DNA from: Bifidobacterium leontopitheci
GTDB taxonomy: Bacteria > Actinomycetota > Actinomycetes > Actinomycetales > Bifidobacteriaceae
Assembly: GCF_009193355.1 (NCBI RefSeq)
Contig: NZ_WBVT01000001.1
Coordinates: forward strand, 62,001 to 126,000
Direction of reading: 5' to 3'
DNA length: 64,000 nt
Numbering within the stretch: position 1 is the stretch's first letter; each line of letters starts with the position of its first letter. The notes below the pieces were generated by a model that was not told the DNA's origin, searched no databases, and was given only the letters and a program-made list of their open reading frames with translations. Of this stretch, positions 30,520-39,066 are shown one piece after another. The translations under genes and the position numbers were made by a program.

Positions 30520-30801
30520 TCACTCGGTCACAGCCTTCTTCAGCAGGGAGCCGGCGGAGATGCGAACGCCGTAGGTCGCCGGGATCTCGATGATCTCGCC
30601 GGTGCGCGGGTTGCGGCCGGTGCGGGCGGCGCGCTTGACGCGCTCAGCGGAGAACAGGCCAGTGAGCTTCAGTCCCTCGCCGGACTGCATGGCCTCGACG
30701 AACACATCCTGGAAAGCGTTGACGGCAGCTTCGGCCTGAGCCTTGGTCAGGTTGGACTTCTGAGCGATCTTGGAAACGAGATCGGACTTGTTGTATGCCA
30801 T
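30520..30801 (-). CDS. hup: HU family DNA-binding protein
   Basis: Nucleoid-associated histone-like protein, 93 aa, that bends DNA as a dimer. It matches HU throughout: MAYNKSDLVSKIAQKSNLTKAQ at the N-terminus and the DNA-binding arm GRNPRTGEIIEIPATYGVRISAG. Start ATG 30801 follows AAGGATGCTTT. It is monocistronic, with a strong shared terminator and a 257-bp upstream gap before the next minus-strand gene. That gap is AT-richer around 30870-30920 and probably holds the promoter, though I cannot fix -35/-10 with confidence. Confidence 0.97.
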   Translation of the reverse strand: MAYNKSDLVSKIAQKSNLTKAQAEAAVNAFQDVFVEAMQSGEGLKLTGLFSAERVKRAARTGRNPRTGEIIEIPATYGVRISAGSLLKKAVTE

Positions 30802-31058
30802 AAAGCATCCTTCTTTGTTCTGGGGGTGCCGTTTGCCGGCGACCCGGTTGGTTCATTCAATGATGATAGCGCATGATGGCGCCAAATACCGCATTTTCAA
30901 AGGGTTTCCATAACTTTTTACCGTACTTTTGCGACTCTCCGGCGCATTGGCGGCCTCCGGGAGTCGCCGGGAGGCGAATCGCGCGCCGTCCCGCACGATT
31001 CCGCCGTTCGCCGCATGTTCCGGGCCTCTGCAGGCCCATTCCGACGGCCGGCCGCACG

Positions 31059-33665
31059 TCAGATGAGGTCGTGGCGGTCCAGCCACCGCATGGCGAGGGC
31101 GCCGAGCGGGATGCGCAGCCAGTAGAACAGCGCGCGGTAGAGCAGCGTGGCCGACAACGCCACGCCCGCGGGCACGCCCACGGCGCCGAACGAGAACGTG
31201 AGCGCCGCCTCCACGCCGCCCAGGCCGCCGGGCGTGGGCACTGCCGAGCCGACCGCGTTGGCGACGAGGAAGATGAACAGGGTCTCCATCGGATTGGTCA
31301 TCTGCCCGAAGGCGAGCAGCGCCGCCCAGAACTCCAGTCCGGTGGCCACGTTGAGGATGAGCATGCCGAGCACGCTGAACGTGAGCTCCTTCGGATTGGT
31401 GAGCACGTCGATGAGCTGGCGCGCGTAGGATTTCGCGAGCGGCAGCAGCCTGTCGGAGACCAGGTGCCGCACCGGCGGGATCATCATGGCGATGGCGAAC
31501 ACCAGCAGCACCACGCCGACGATGGTGATCAGCGTGTTCGTCGGGATCATGCCGCGCAGCGCGTCGCTGCCGGTGAAGATGCCGATGATGAGCAGCATGA
31601 GCACGGTGCCGCCGTAATACACGGTCAGCACGGCGGTCATGATGGCCGTTGCCGTGGTGTTGCGGTAGCCGCTCTTGCGCAGGAACTGCAGGTTGATGAC
31701 GGCCGGGCCGACGCCGGCGGGCATCGAGACGACGGCGAAGCCCTGCGCCACCTGCGACATGAAGATGCCGAGCGGCTTGCGCCGGTCACGGTCGATGAAC
31801 GCGCCGAGCTCCACCGACGAGCCGACGATGGCCACCACCTCGAAGACCAGGCAGACGATGGCCATGACCGGGTTGGCGTTGCGCACTGCGGCGATGACCT
31901 CGTTCGGCTTGAGCTGGGTGAACACGACGACGACGGCCACCAGCAGCAGGGCCGTGCCGAGGAACGACCTGAGACTGAAGCGTGCCAGATGCACCGGCGC
32001 CGCAGGTTCGGGCGCCGCGGTTTCGGGCGTCAGCGCCGTGATCTTTGAGCGCAGGTCGGTCATGATGTGTTTGTCCCAGCCCGGCAGCGCACGCGTATCG
32101 GCCGGAATGGCGGCCTTCTGGACGAACGGCGCCAGCGCGATCACGGTCTCGTCGCCGAGGATCTCACGTGTCGCGGCCAGTGCGCGGTCCGAGCCGATCA
32201 GCACGGCGAGCAGCGTGAGCAGCTGCACCTGGTCGAGCGCGACGTTCGCGGGGGAGCTGGCGTCGTCGCCGTTCTGCCATCCGGCGATGATCGGCGTACC
32301 GGATTCCAGCCGGGCGAGCGTCGAGGGGGTGATGCGGCGGTGCGTGTAGCCGCGGCGGTTCGCCACGGACAGGAACCGCATGAGCGCCACGGCGTCGTCG
32401 TCGCTCAACGTGTTGAGGTTGCATTCCTGCATGACGTCCTCGCCCTGCAGGACGAGGACCGACGTCTCGCCGGTGTCGGCCACGCCGTACACCTGCGGGG
32501 TCGGCAGGCCGGCGTTGCGCAGGCCCAGCAGCATGGCCATGTGGTGCTGGGTGGCGTCGCGCGGGGAGCGGTCGCGTCTGGAGGCGACGCCGGTGAGCCG
32601 GATCCACCTCCACAGCTGTTTGAAATAGCCGGCGGTGTGCACCTGGCTGTCCAACGCCGAGACGATGAACCGGCGTCCGCGATAGTCCTGCGCCTCATAC
32701 AGTCGCGACCCCTCCACCAGGTCGTCGTCTAGGCTCGCGCCGAGCGTGCCGTGGACGGATTCGAAGTCCATGCGCCGCTCGAGCGAGGTGACGTCGATGC
32801 CGATGCCGCCGAGCGCCTGGACCAGGTCGTTGCCCCACGCGCCCTGGTTCTTCGTGCCGATGATGAATCGCAGCAGCATGCCGACGGTTCGGCCGGCGGC
32901 GAACGAGACGATGACGCCGACCACGGAGTTGACGGACAGCAGGATCAGCACCGCGGAGACGATGTAGAGGATGTTCCAGCCCCATTTCACCATCGATCGG
33001 GTGCGGCGGGGCCCGGCGACCGTCAGCAGCGCGGCGCCGGCGGCGTAGAAGTCGGGCAGCAGCCGCGCCCCCATGGACGAGCTGGGGGAGCTGAGCGCCG
33101 AAATCAGCGTCATGTTGTCGATGTGCGAGACGGCCATCGAAATGCCCCACACGGCGGCGAGCCCGCCGAACATGGCGAGGATCGACAACGCCGACTGCAC
33201 CCATTCTCGGTCGATGAGCAGCTGGACGATCACCATGGCGACGATCGATACGATGGCCAGCTGCTGCAGCATGGAGGTGGGCAGGTCGACCATCCAGTTG
33301 AGCGCCTGGCCGGCGGTGTGCGCGTCCGACTCGACGCCGGTGACGAACCCGGACAGGTACGTGGCCGACAGGATCGCCACCGCCGCGAGCAGCACCGCGG
33401 CGCACGCGTGGAACAGGTCGCCGAAGTCGTGGATGCGCCGCGGGGACACGTCGTCGACGTGGGGGGTGTCGCCGTCGTCGCCGTCCAGCATGAGCATGTC
33501 GGCGGGCTGTGTTGCGGAGACAGGCTGTGCTTCGGCGGCGGATCGCGTCTCGGCGGCCGGCTTCGTCTCATGCTGCGCCGGAGTCGGTTCGGGCGTCGTC
33601 GCGGCGTCGTCGGGCCTTGCCGTGGTCTTGCCGTCGGATGCTTCCACGTTGATCTGATCGGTCAT
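31059..33665 (-). CDS. Large flippase-like membrane protein (LPG synthase TM/YbhN-type C-terminus)
   Basis: Integral membrane protein of 868 aa. Residues 1-75 are a disordered Thr/Ala/Glu-rich head. Several helices follow (about 88-285), then a cytoplasmic stretch of about 270 residues with kinase-like features (RLYEAQDYRGRRFIVSALDSQVHTAGYF, TSVLVLQGEDVMQECNLNTL), and a C-terminal domain of about eight helices matching the lysylphosphatidylglycerol synthase transmembrane/YbhN group (PAGVGPAVINLQFLRKSGYR, PTPGGLGGVEAALTFSFGAVGVP). Members are proposed lipid flippases. ATG 33665 is preferred, with GGGGGA 7 nt upstream. Substrate unknown. Confidence 0.8.
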   Translation of the reverse strand: MTDQINVEASDGKTTARPDDAATTPEPTPAQHETKPAAETRSAAEAQPVSATQPADMLMLDGDDGDTPHVDDVSPRRIHDFGDLFHACAAVLLAAVAILSATYLSGFVTGVESDAHTAGQALNWMVDLPTSMLQQLAIVSIVAMVIVQLLIDREWVQSALSILAMFGGLAAVWGISMAVSHIDNMTLISALSSPSSSMGARLLPDFYAAGAALLTVAGPRRTRSMVKWGWNILYIVSAVLILLSVNSVVGVIVSFAAGRTVGMLLRFIIGTKNQGAWGNDLVQALGGIGIDVTSLERRMDFESVHGTLGASLDDDLVEGSRLYEAQDYRGRRFIVSALDSQVHTAGYFKQLWRWIRLTGVASRRDRSPRDATQHHMAMLLGLRNAGLPTPQVYGVADTGETSVLVLQGEDVMQECNLNTLSDDDAVALMRFLSVANRRGYTHRRITPSTLARLESGTPIIAGWQNGDDASSPANVALDQVQLLTLLAVLIGSDRALAATREILGDETVIALAPFVQKAAIPADTRALPGWDKHIMTDLRSKITALTPETAAPEPAAPVHLARFSLRSFLGTALLLVAVVVVFTQLKPNEVIAAVRNANPVMAIVCLVFEVVAIVGSSVELGAFIDRDRRKPLGIFMSQVAQGFAVVSMPAGVGPAVINLQFLRKSGYRNTTATAIMTAVLTVYYGGTVLMLLIIGIFTGSDALRGMIPTNTLITIVGVVLLVFAIAMMIPPVRHLVSDRLLPLAKSYARQLIDVLTNPKELTFSVLGMLILNVATGLEFWAALLAFGQMTNPMETLFIFLVANAVGSAVPTPGGLGGVEAALTFSFGAVGVPAGVALSATLLYRALFYWLRIPLGALAMRWLDRHDLI

Positions 33666-33747
33666 CGTCATTCCCCCTATGCTGTCCCCATTGCACGGGT
33701 GTGCAGTGTGCCGCAACGGTGTTCCGTCGCGGCGGCAACGATATGTT

Positions 33748-33777
33748 CGCCCCGAACGGATGACTCCGTTCGGGGCG
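33748..33777 (-). terminator. Hairpin terminator after purB
   Basis: CGCCCCGAACGGA / TCCGTTCGGGGCG, 13-bp perfect arms with a 4-nt loop, about 60 bp past the purB stop and before the membrane-protein gene on the same strand. Confidence 0.75.
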
Positions 33778-33839
33778 GGATGGTGGGCGGTGCCGCAGGC
33801 TGGACCATGCGGCACCGCGGAAACGGGTGGGATAGGATG

Positions 33840-35276
33840 TCAGCGGTCGAAGTCGACGAGCTTCGACGCCAGACCGGTGTACGTGGCGGGGGTGAGCGCC
33901 TTGAGTCGTGTCGCGGTCTCGGGGTCGAAGGACTGCTGGTCGATGAACGCCTCGACCTGCTCCTGGCTGATCGTGTGGCCGCGCATCAGCTCCTTGACCT
34001 TCTCGTACGGCTTGTCCATGCCGGGCATGCCCTTGAGCTCGCAGGCGCGCATCGCGGTCTGGATCGGCTCTCCGAGCACCTCCCAGTTGGTGTCGAGCTC
34101 ATGCTTGATGACGTGCTCGTTCGGGTGGATGGACTTGAGCCCGCCCATGAGGTTGTGCAGGGCGAGCAGCGAGTAGCCGAGCGCCGAGCCGATGTTGCGC
34201 TGCGTGGTCGAATCGGTCAGGTCGCGCTGCCAGCGGGACTCCACCAGCGTGGCGGACAGGGTGTCGAGCAGCGAGCAGGACAGCTCGAAGTTGGCCTCCG
34301 CGTTCTCGAAGCGGATCGGGTTGACCTTGTGCGGCATCGTGGACGAGCCGGTCGCGCCCTTGACCGGCACCTGCGCGAACACGCCGCGAGAGATGTACAT
34401 CCACACGTCCACGCACAGGTTGTGCATGATGCGGTTCGCGTGGGAGACGGTCGAGTACAGCTCGGCCTGCCAGTCGTGGGATTCGATCTGCGTGGTCAGC
34501 GGGTTCCAGGTCAGGCCCATGCGGTTGGTGACGAACTCGCGGGAGACGGCGATCCAGTCGACGTCCGGGCAGGCGGCCAGATGCGCGCCGAACGTGCCGG
34601 TCGCGCCGTTGATCTTGCCCAGGTATTCCTGCGCCGTGAGGTGCTTGAGCTGGCGGTTCAGGCGGTAGACGTACACGGCGAGCTCCTTGCCGAGCGTGGT
34701 CGGCGTGGCCGGCTGACCGTGCGTGAGGCTCAGCAGCGGCATGTCGCGGAACTCGTCGGCCTTGGCGGCGAGATGGTCGACGATCTCGCGGAACGCCGGC
34801 AGCCAGACCTGCTCCATCGCGTTCTTCACGCAGCGGGCGATCGACAGGTTGTTGATGTCCTCGGAGGTGCAGGCGAAGTGGACGAGCGTCTTGAGCGCGT
34901 CGTTGATGTTGGTCAGCTCGGCCGGGGCCTTGTCGATCTGGTCGTCGATGTAGTACTCGACGGCCTTCACGTCATGATGGGTGACGGCCTCGTGCGCGGC
35001 GTGCGCCTTGATGCCCTCGGCGCCGAAATCCTCGGGGATGGCGCGCAGGAACGCCTTCTCTGCCTCGGTGAACGGCTGCACGCCGTCGATGACCGGCTGG
35101 TTGCCGTTGCCCTCGAAGCCGTTGGCCAGCAGGATCATCCATTCGACCTCGACACGCATGCGCTCGCGGTTGAGGGCCGGCTCGCTCAGGTATTCGACGA
35201 GCGGGGCGGTGGCGGAGTGGTAGCGGCCGTCGAGCGGCGTCAATGCGATTGCGGGGGAAATATCGGTAAGCTTCAT
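33840..35276 (-). CDS. purB: Adenylosuccinate lyase
   Basis: Acts twice in purine synthesis, splitting fumarate from SAICAR and from adenylosuccinate. It has 478 aa. The fumarase/aspartase-superfamily signature appears as GSSTMPHKVNPIRFENAEAN, with the catalytic His region in SLTHGQPATPTTLGKELAVY. The N-terminus MKLTDISPAIALTPLDGRYH matches the E. coli-type PurB class. Start ATG 35276 follows TAGGAGATT. It appears monocistronic, bounded by hairpins on both sides. Confidence 0.96.
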   Translation of the reverse strand: MKLTDISPAIALTPLDGRYHSATAPLVEYLSEPALNRERMRVEVEWMILLANGFEGNGNQPVIDGVQPFTEAEKAFLRAIPEDFGAEGIKAHAAHEAVTHHDVKAVEYYIDDQIDKAPAELTNINDALKTLVHFACTSEDINNLSIARCVKNAMEQVWLPAFREIVDHLAAKADEFRDMPLLSLTHGQPATPTTLGKELAVYVYRLNRQLKHLTAQEYLGKINGATGTFGAHLAACPDVDWIAVSREFVTNRMGLTWNPLTTQIESHDWQAELYSTVSHANRIMHNLCVDVWMYISRGVFAQVPVKGATGSSTMPHKVNPIRFENAEANFELSCSLLDTLSATLVESRWQRDLTDSTTQRNIGSALGYSLLALHNLMGGLKSIHPNEHVIKHELDTNWEVLGEPIQTAMRACELKGMPGMDKPYEKVKELMRGHTISQEQVEAFIDQQSFDPETATRLKALTPATYTGLASKLVDFDR

Positions 35277-35304
35277 AATCTCCTAGGGTACTTCCAGCCG
35301 TAAA

Positions 35305-35333
35305 CCGCCCCGCCGTGTGTCGCGGCGGGGCGG
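35305..35333 (-). terminator. Hairpin terminator after the lipase-like gene
   Basis: CCGCCCCGCCG / CGGCGGGGCGG with a 7-nt loop, 13 bp past the stop of the alpha/beta-hydrolase gene on the minus strand and 29 bp upstream of purB. Confidence 0.75.
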
Positions 35334-35345
35334 CTGCGCGCCGGC

Positions 35346-36878
35346 TCATCGGGACATGCGCCCCTCGTAGTAGCGGGTGTCCACCAGCTCGCCGTCGATG
35401 ATCCGGCTGAAATGGCGTTCGTGCTCGTCCACCGCCGCCGAACCGAGGTCGCTTGCGTCGCGGTAGGCCGCCTGATGGTATTTCAGCCAGTGGGTCAGCT
35501 CCTTCTCGACCGCGGCGCCCTCGACCAGCGCACCGGACGAATAGTCGTTGCGGGTGCCGTCCAGGACCGTTCCCGGTACGCACGAGCCGTCATCCCGCAC
35601 CTGCGGCAGGCTTTCGCCGGTGGCCTGCCGCACGTCGCCCTGGATCGTCAGCCAATGGTCGGTCGCGGGGTTGCTGTTGCCGTCGAGGGCCGCGATGACC
35701 TCGTCCTTGATCTCGATGCTGGTCACCCAGGTCTTGGACGGTATCGGATGGTTGGCGATCGGCGAGCCTGCGGTGACCACATGCTCGATGGAGTACCGGT
35801 CGCCGAGATCCGCCGCGAGCGACGCCGCCACGATGCCTCCCTGCGAATGCCCGACCAGTGCCACCGGCTCGTCGGCGCCGATGCCCGCCTGCCGCATCGC
35901 CTCCTCGACCATGCGGAAGCTGTCCGCCTGACGCCGGTGTTCGGGGTCCGCGCTCATGAGCTCCAGGTTCTGCGCCCAGCCGAACGGCGAATCGAACTTG
36001 CCGTCGGTTCCGGGGATGAGCACCAGCCAGCCCGAGGTGCCGTCCTCGCGCCGGTACTCCTGGATGGCGACGGTCGCGTAGTCGAGGCCGCTGTCAAGGT
36101 CGATCTTGCCGAGACGCTCCTCCGCCAGCCGTCGCAGGTTCTCCAGGCTCGAGGCGACCGAATGGGACGCGCGCGCGACCTCGGTGCGCGACGTCACCTC
36201 ACGCACCGTCAGCGTGTCGCCCTGCGCCAGGTTCTTGAGCCGTGACGAGTACTGTGCGATCATCTCGGCGGCGCCGGCCACTTCGGCGCCCTTGTGCTGC
36301 CCGTCCTGGCCGATCGTCATCCAGCCGGCCAATGAGGAGACCAGCTCCTCGTCGATCACCTGCAGGCCGTCCGTGGCCCGGGCGAGGTTCGGCTTGCCGT
36401 CCTTGACGGAGCCGACCATGAACGAGCTGGTGGCCATCAGCAGCGCGGCCAGTCCCGCGGATCCCGGCGCCACCTTGTCGACGATGCTCACGAGGCGTCG
36501 GAAGCCTTGCGTCGCCTTCGACTCGGCCTGCGAGTACAGGCTGTGCGCACGGGCGATCAGCGAGGCCATCCGCTCGAGCTCGTCGCCGATCGCCCGGCAT
36601 TCGCGTGCATGGTCGGCGCAGCGTTCGAACACACGCGCGTAGGGGAATGCGACGTGGCCTGCGGGCGCGGTGCCGCCGCCGGCACCATGGGCCTGCATCG
36701 CCGCTGCGGTCTTGGGGTCGCTTTGCAGCACCTGCCGTACCGTCTGCCATGATGACGCCTCTCGGCGCAGGGCGGAGGCCCGGTCGCGTAATGCTGTCAC
36801 GGCGGCGGCGTACTGCTCGCGTGTCGCCGCAGAATAGGAGGAGCCTCCGTGAATCGTCGAGGTGACACGCCAGTTCAT
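35346..36878 (-). CDS. Alpha/beta hydrolase with WXG100-like N-terminal helices
   Basis: Protein of 510 aa. The N-terminal 150 residues are helical with Ala/Arg-rich heptads (YAAAVTALRDRASALRREASSW, RVFERCADHARECRAIGDELERMASLI), like a helical-hairpin export domain. A hydrophobic stretch PGSAGLAALLMATSSFMVGSV follows. The C-terminal half is an alpha/beta hydrolase with the nucleophile elbow VALVGHSQGGIVAASLA and downstream TAGSPI, resembling lipases and esterases. There is no classical signal peptide. Its start overlaps the preceding small gene by ATGA. I infer a possible type VII-like secreted or surface lipase; the export route is not proven by the sequence. Confidence 0.72.
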   Translation of the reverse strand: MNWRVTSTIHGGSSYSAATREQYAAAVTALRDRASALRREASSWQTVRQVLQSDPKTAAAMQAHGAGGGTAPAGHVAFPYARVFERCADHARECRAIGDELERMASLIARAHSLYSQAESKATQGFRRLVSIVDKVAPGSAGLAALLMATSSFMVGSVKDGKPNLARATDGLQVIDEELVSSLAGWMTIGQDGQHKGAEVAGAAEMIAQYSSRLKNLAQGDTLTVREVTSRTEVARASHSVASSLENLRRLAEERLGKIDLDSGLDYATVAIQEYRREDGTSGWLVLIPGTDGKFDSPFGWAQNLELMSADPEHRRQADSFRMVEEAMRQAGIGADEPVALVGHSQGGIVAASLAADLGDRYSIEHVVTAGSPIANHPIPSKTWVTSIEIKDEVIAALDGNSNPATDHWLTIQGDVRQATGESLPQVRDDGSCVPGTVLDGTRNDYSSGALVEGAAVEKELTHWLKYHQAAYRDASDLGSAAVDEHERHFSRIIDGELVDTRYYEGRMSR

Positions 36879-37258
36879 GATGCGCCTCCCGTATGGGTCA
36901 GCCGCGTCGTTTCGCGAAGCCGGTCGTCAAGGCCGGTCATGGAACGGGCGCAGGCGTCGAGCGCGTCCCGGCATCGGCTCGCCGCGTTGCCGGTCCAGTC
37001 GATGCGTTTCGCCGTGGCGATTGCCGCATGAGCCTGGGCGAGCGCGGTGGAGGTGGACTGCCTTCGCGCGCCGATGAAGCCGCCGGCGCGTTGCGCTTCG
37101 CCGGTGCACAGGCATGGCGTTCGCAGCAGTGAGGTCAGGGCGCCGCCGAAGCCGGAGAGCGTGTCGGCGGCGAGCGCGGCGGCGGCCGGGGTGGCCGCCG
37201 CGGTGGTCATGGAGGCCATGTTCATGGTGGTGCTGTTCATGGAAGTGTTGGTGTTCAT
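36875..37258 (-). CDS. Small WXG100-like helical partner protein
   Basis: Protein of about 127 aa that I do not recognise by name. After a Met/Thr/Asn-rich start, it is Ala-rich and helical, with IDWTGNAASRCRDALDACARSMTGLDDRLRETTRL, in which Trp-Thr-Gly stands where WXG100 proteins have WxG. Its stop overlaps the lipase-like gene by 4 bp, so the two are coupled. Start choice is unsure: ATG 37258 has GGAGG only 1 nt away, while ATG 37240, 37225 and 37219 have no clear signal. A perfect 9-bp hairpin lies just upstream. It probably pairs with or chaperones the lipase-like protein (inference). Confidence 0.62.
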   Translation of the reverse strand: MNTNTSMNSTTMNMASMTTAAATPAAAALAADTLSGFGGALTSLLRTPCLCTGEAQRAGGFIGARRQSTSTALAQAHAAIATAKRIDWTGNAASRCRDALDACARSMTGLDDRLRETTRLTHTGGAS

Positions 37259-37274
37259 GCCTCCATGAACGCAC

Positions 37275-37303
37275 GCGTCCGGGGTCCGCCACAACCCGGA
37301 CGC
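37275..37303 (-). promoter_or_regulatory. Perfect hairpin upstream of the WXG100-like gene
   Basis: GCGTCCGGG / CCCGGACGC, 9-bp arms and 11-nt loop, 17 bp before the putative start. It may lie in the 5' leader and affect translation or transcript ends. Confidence 0.45.
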
Positions 37304-37325
37304 GGTCATGTGGTCGGAGCTTCGC
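37304..37325. repeat. 22-bp repeat, copy 1 (with TTATCCACA close by)
   Basis: A 22-base sequence beginning GGTCATGTGGTCGGAGCTTC recurs exactly at 47654-47675. A DnaA-box-like TTATCCACA follows at 37328-37336. It lies 46 bp upstream of the WXG100-like gene. Confidence 0.75.
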
Positions 37326-37417
37326 GGTTATCCACATCCCGGGCGTGTCGTCCACAATCGCCGGGGATAAACGGCAGAGGTTCCGGCATCACAGCGACGA
37401 CGTTGCCAACGCCGCCG

Positions 37418-38047
37418 TCACCAGGGCTTCGGCGTCGAGTTGCCGTCGCCGGTGCCGGACTTGCCGCTCGAGGAATCGTCTCCCGACTGCTGCTTGTTGC
37501 CGGCCGCCTTGCGGTTCGCCTCCAGCAGCTGGTTGACCTTGTCCCGCTGTTCCTTGGTCAGCCCCTGCGTCTGAGCGCCCTGCGCGGACGAGCTGTTCGC
37601 CTGCTGGCCCGCCTTGCTTGCCGACTGCTGTTTGAGGGCGTTCGCGATACGCTTCGACAGTTCGCGGGAGACCTGTGCGTTGGCCGCGATGGATTGCCGG
37701 ACCTGGGGGAGCAGGAGGGGAGACCAGGCTCCGGCGTCGGCGAACTGGTTGTCGGTCTGCTGCTGCTGGACGGCGAGCAGCGTGAGATCGGCGTCCTGGC
37801 GGGATGCCGTCTTCAGGTTGGCCTCCAGTTGGACAGTGGCGCCTCGCAGCGTCGACAATGCCACGAGATTCGCCCCGGCGCACAGGCCCGCCGCCGCGCA
37901 CAGGACGGCGAGCGCCGCCAGGCACAGGCGCACCGGCAACGACGCGCGAGCACGGCGTCGGCGCTGCGTGGGCTTGGACTGTGGCGTTGTGGACAGCGGC
38001 GTTGTGGACAGCGGCGTTGTGGACAGCACTGTTGCGGATCGTCTCAT
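37418..38047 (-). CDS. Bifidobacterial membrane-anchored protein, DUF6466-like
   Basis: Protein of 209 aa, last gene of the MoxR/VWA operon. The N-terminus has an LSTTP repeat (three perfect 15-bp copies in the DNA), then a basic patch (TQRRRRARA) and one transmembrane helix, VRLCLAALAVLCAAAGLCAGANLVAL. The rest is Gln/Ser/Ala-rich and helical (LTLLAVQQQQTDNQFADAG, LSKRIANALKQQ), ending in a low-complexity Gly/Ser tail. The arrangement fits the bifidobacterial DUF6466 family, but I am not certain. ATG 38047 has AAGGAGGATGCT upstream and overlaps the VWA gene stop. Confidence 0.7.
   Translation of the reverse strand: MRRSATVLSTTPLSTTPLSTTPQSKPTQRRRRARASLPVRLCLAALAVLCAAAGLCAGANLVALSTLRGATVQLEANLKTASRQDADLTLLAVQQQQTDNQFADAGAWSPLLLPQVRQSIAANAQVSRELSKRIANALKQQSASKAGQQANSSSAQGAQTQGLTKEQRDKVNQLLEANRKAAGNKQQSGDDSSSGKSGTGDGNSTPKPW
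37983..38027. repeat. Three perfect 15-bp tandem repeats in coding sequence
   Basis: GGCGTTGTGGACAGC is repeated three times without a mismatch near the start of the DUF6466-like gene, encoding the LSTTP repeats. Copy number could vary by slippage without shifting frame. Confidence 0.85.
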
Positions 38048-39066
38048 AGCATCCTCCTTGACGTGGCTATCCATGCGCCGAGCTCCCAAGTGAGCAGCAG
38101 CAGCGTCGCCGTGGCGAACGGCCAGACCAGCGGTATTGTCCGGGTGCGGCGTTTCGGCGTCTCGGCGAGCCGCCATTGCCCCGAGGCCTTCGAGGAGACG
38201 GCCTGCGCGACCGTGTGGGTCGCGTCGGCGTGCAGGTAGGCGCCGCCCATCTCGTCGGCGATGGCTTTCAGCGTCTGCTCGTCGAGCTTGGAGACGCCGG
38301 GCTTGCCGGTCGTCGGGTCGATGACCCACGATTCGGTGCCGTCGGACTGCGTGCCGCCGGACAGGTCGGGGACGTTGCCGCCCTTGGCCGAGCCGACGCC
38401 GATGGCGAAGGCGTCGTCCACGTAGCGGCGCAGCACGGAATAGCTGCGCCTGGTCGTGGTCGACGTCTGCTCGCCATCCGTGATGAGGTACAGGATGACC
38501 GTATCGTCCGGATGCTGGTCGCGAATCGACTTGAGCGACAGCATCAGCTGGTCGAGCGGCGTGTCCAGGCTTGACCCCGCGGACGTCGTGGTCGCCTCGG
38601 GCGCGAGCGCGTCGGCCCAGGTCTGCACGGCCGAGGAATCGGGGGTGAGCGGCAGGTCGAGCGTGCCGCTGGCGCCGAACCGCAGCGCCGCATAGCTGGA
38701 GTCCGGATACGCGGCCGTGACGTCCTGGACTATCCGCTTCGCCGCGTCCAGACGGCTGATCGCGGTCTGTGAGCCGTATTCGGCGTCCTTGACCGCCATC
38801 GATCCGGTGACGTCCACCGCCACCATCACATCGGTGCCGCGTATGGCACGGCTCGTCGTCGTCGAGACGGTCGCCGGGGTGAGCACCATGACGGCGGCCA
38901 GCAGACAGGTCAGCGTGCGTCGCACGCATGCCGCGACGGTCTCGTCCGTGGCGCCGTGGCGCCGCACATGCACGACGACCTCGGCCACGGCGAAGGCGAG
39001 CAGCAGCGCCGCGACGCATCCGGCGGCGAGCCAGCCCAGCGCGGGTGCGAAGGTGAATCCGTTCAT
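38044..39066 (-). CDS. VWA domain membrane protein (second of pair)
   Basis: Protein of 340 aa with two membrane helices near the N-terminus (ALGWLAAGCVAALLLAFAVAEVVV and a second, TCLLAAVMVLTPATV), then a von Willebrand A domain with MIDAS start DVMVAVDVTGSM and the later VILYLITDGEQT, and a C-terminal helix IPLVWPFATATLLLLTWELGAWI. This is the BatA/BatB-like arrangement. Start ATG 39066 overlaps the end of the upstream VWA gene (ATGA). It probably acts at the membrane in complex with the MoxR ATPase and the other VWA protein. Confidence 0.85.
   Translation of the reverse strand: MNGFTFAPALGWLAAGCVAALLLAFAVAEVVVHVRRHGATDETVAACVRRTLTCLLAAVMVLTPATVSTTTSRAIRGTDVMVAVDVTGSMAVKDAEYGSQTAISRLDAAKRIVQDVTAAYPDSSYAALRFGASGTLDLPLTPDSSAVQTWADALAPEATTTSAGSSLDTPLDQLMLSLKSIRDQHPDDTVILYLITDGEQTSTTTRRSYSVLRRYVDDAFAIGVGSAKGGNVPDLSGGTQSDGTESWVIDPTTGKPGVSKLDEQTLKAIADEMGGAYLHADATHTVAQAVSSKASGQWRLAETPKRRTRTIPLVWPFATATLLLLTWELGAWIATSRRML

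Noticed and set aside
30802..31058. tRNA or small RNA gene in the gap upstream of hup
   Set aside because: No cloverleaf or conserved T-loop seen; AT-rich promoter-like DNA only.
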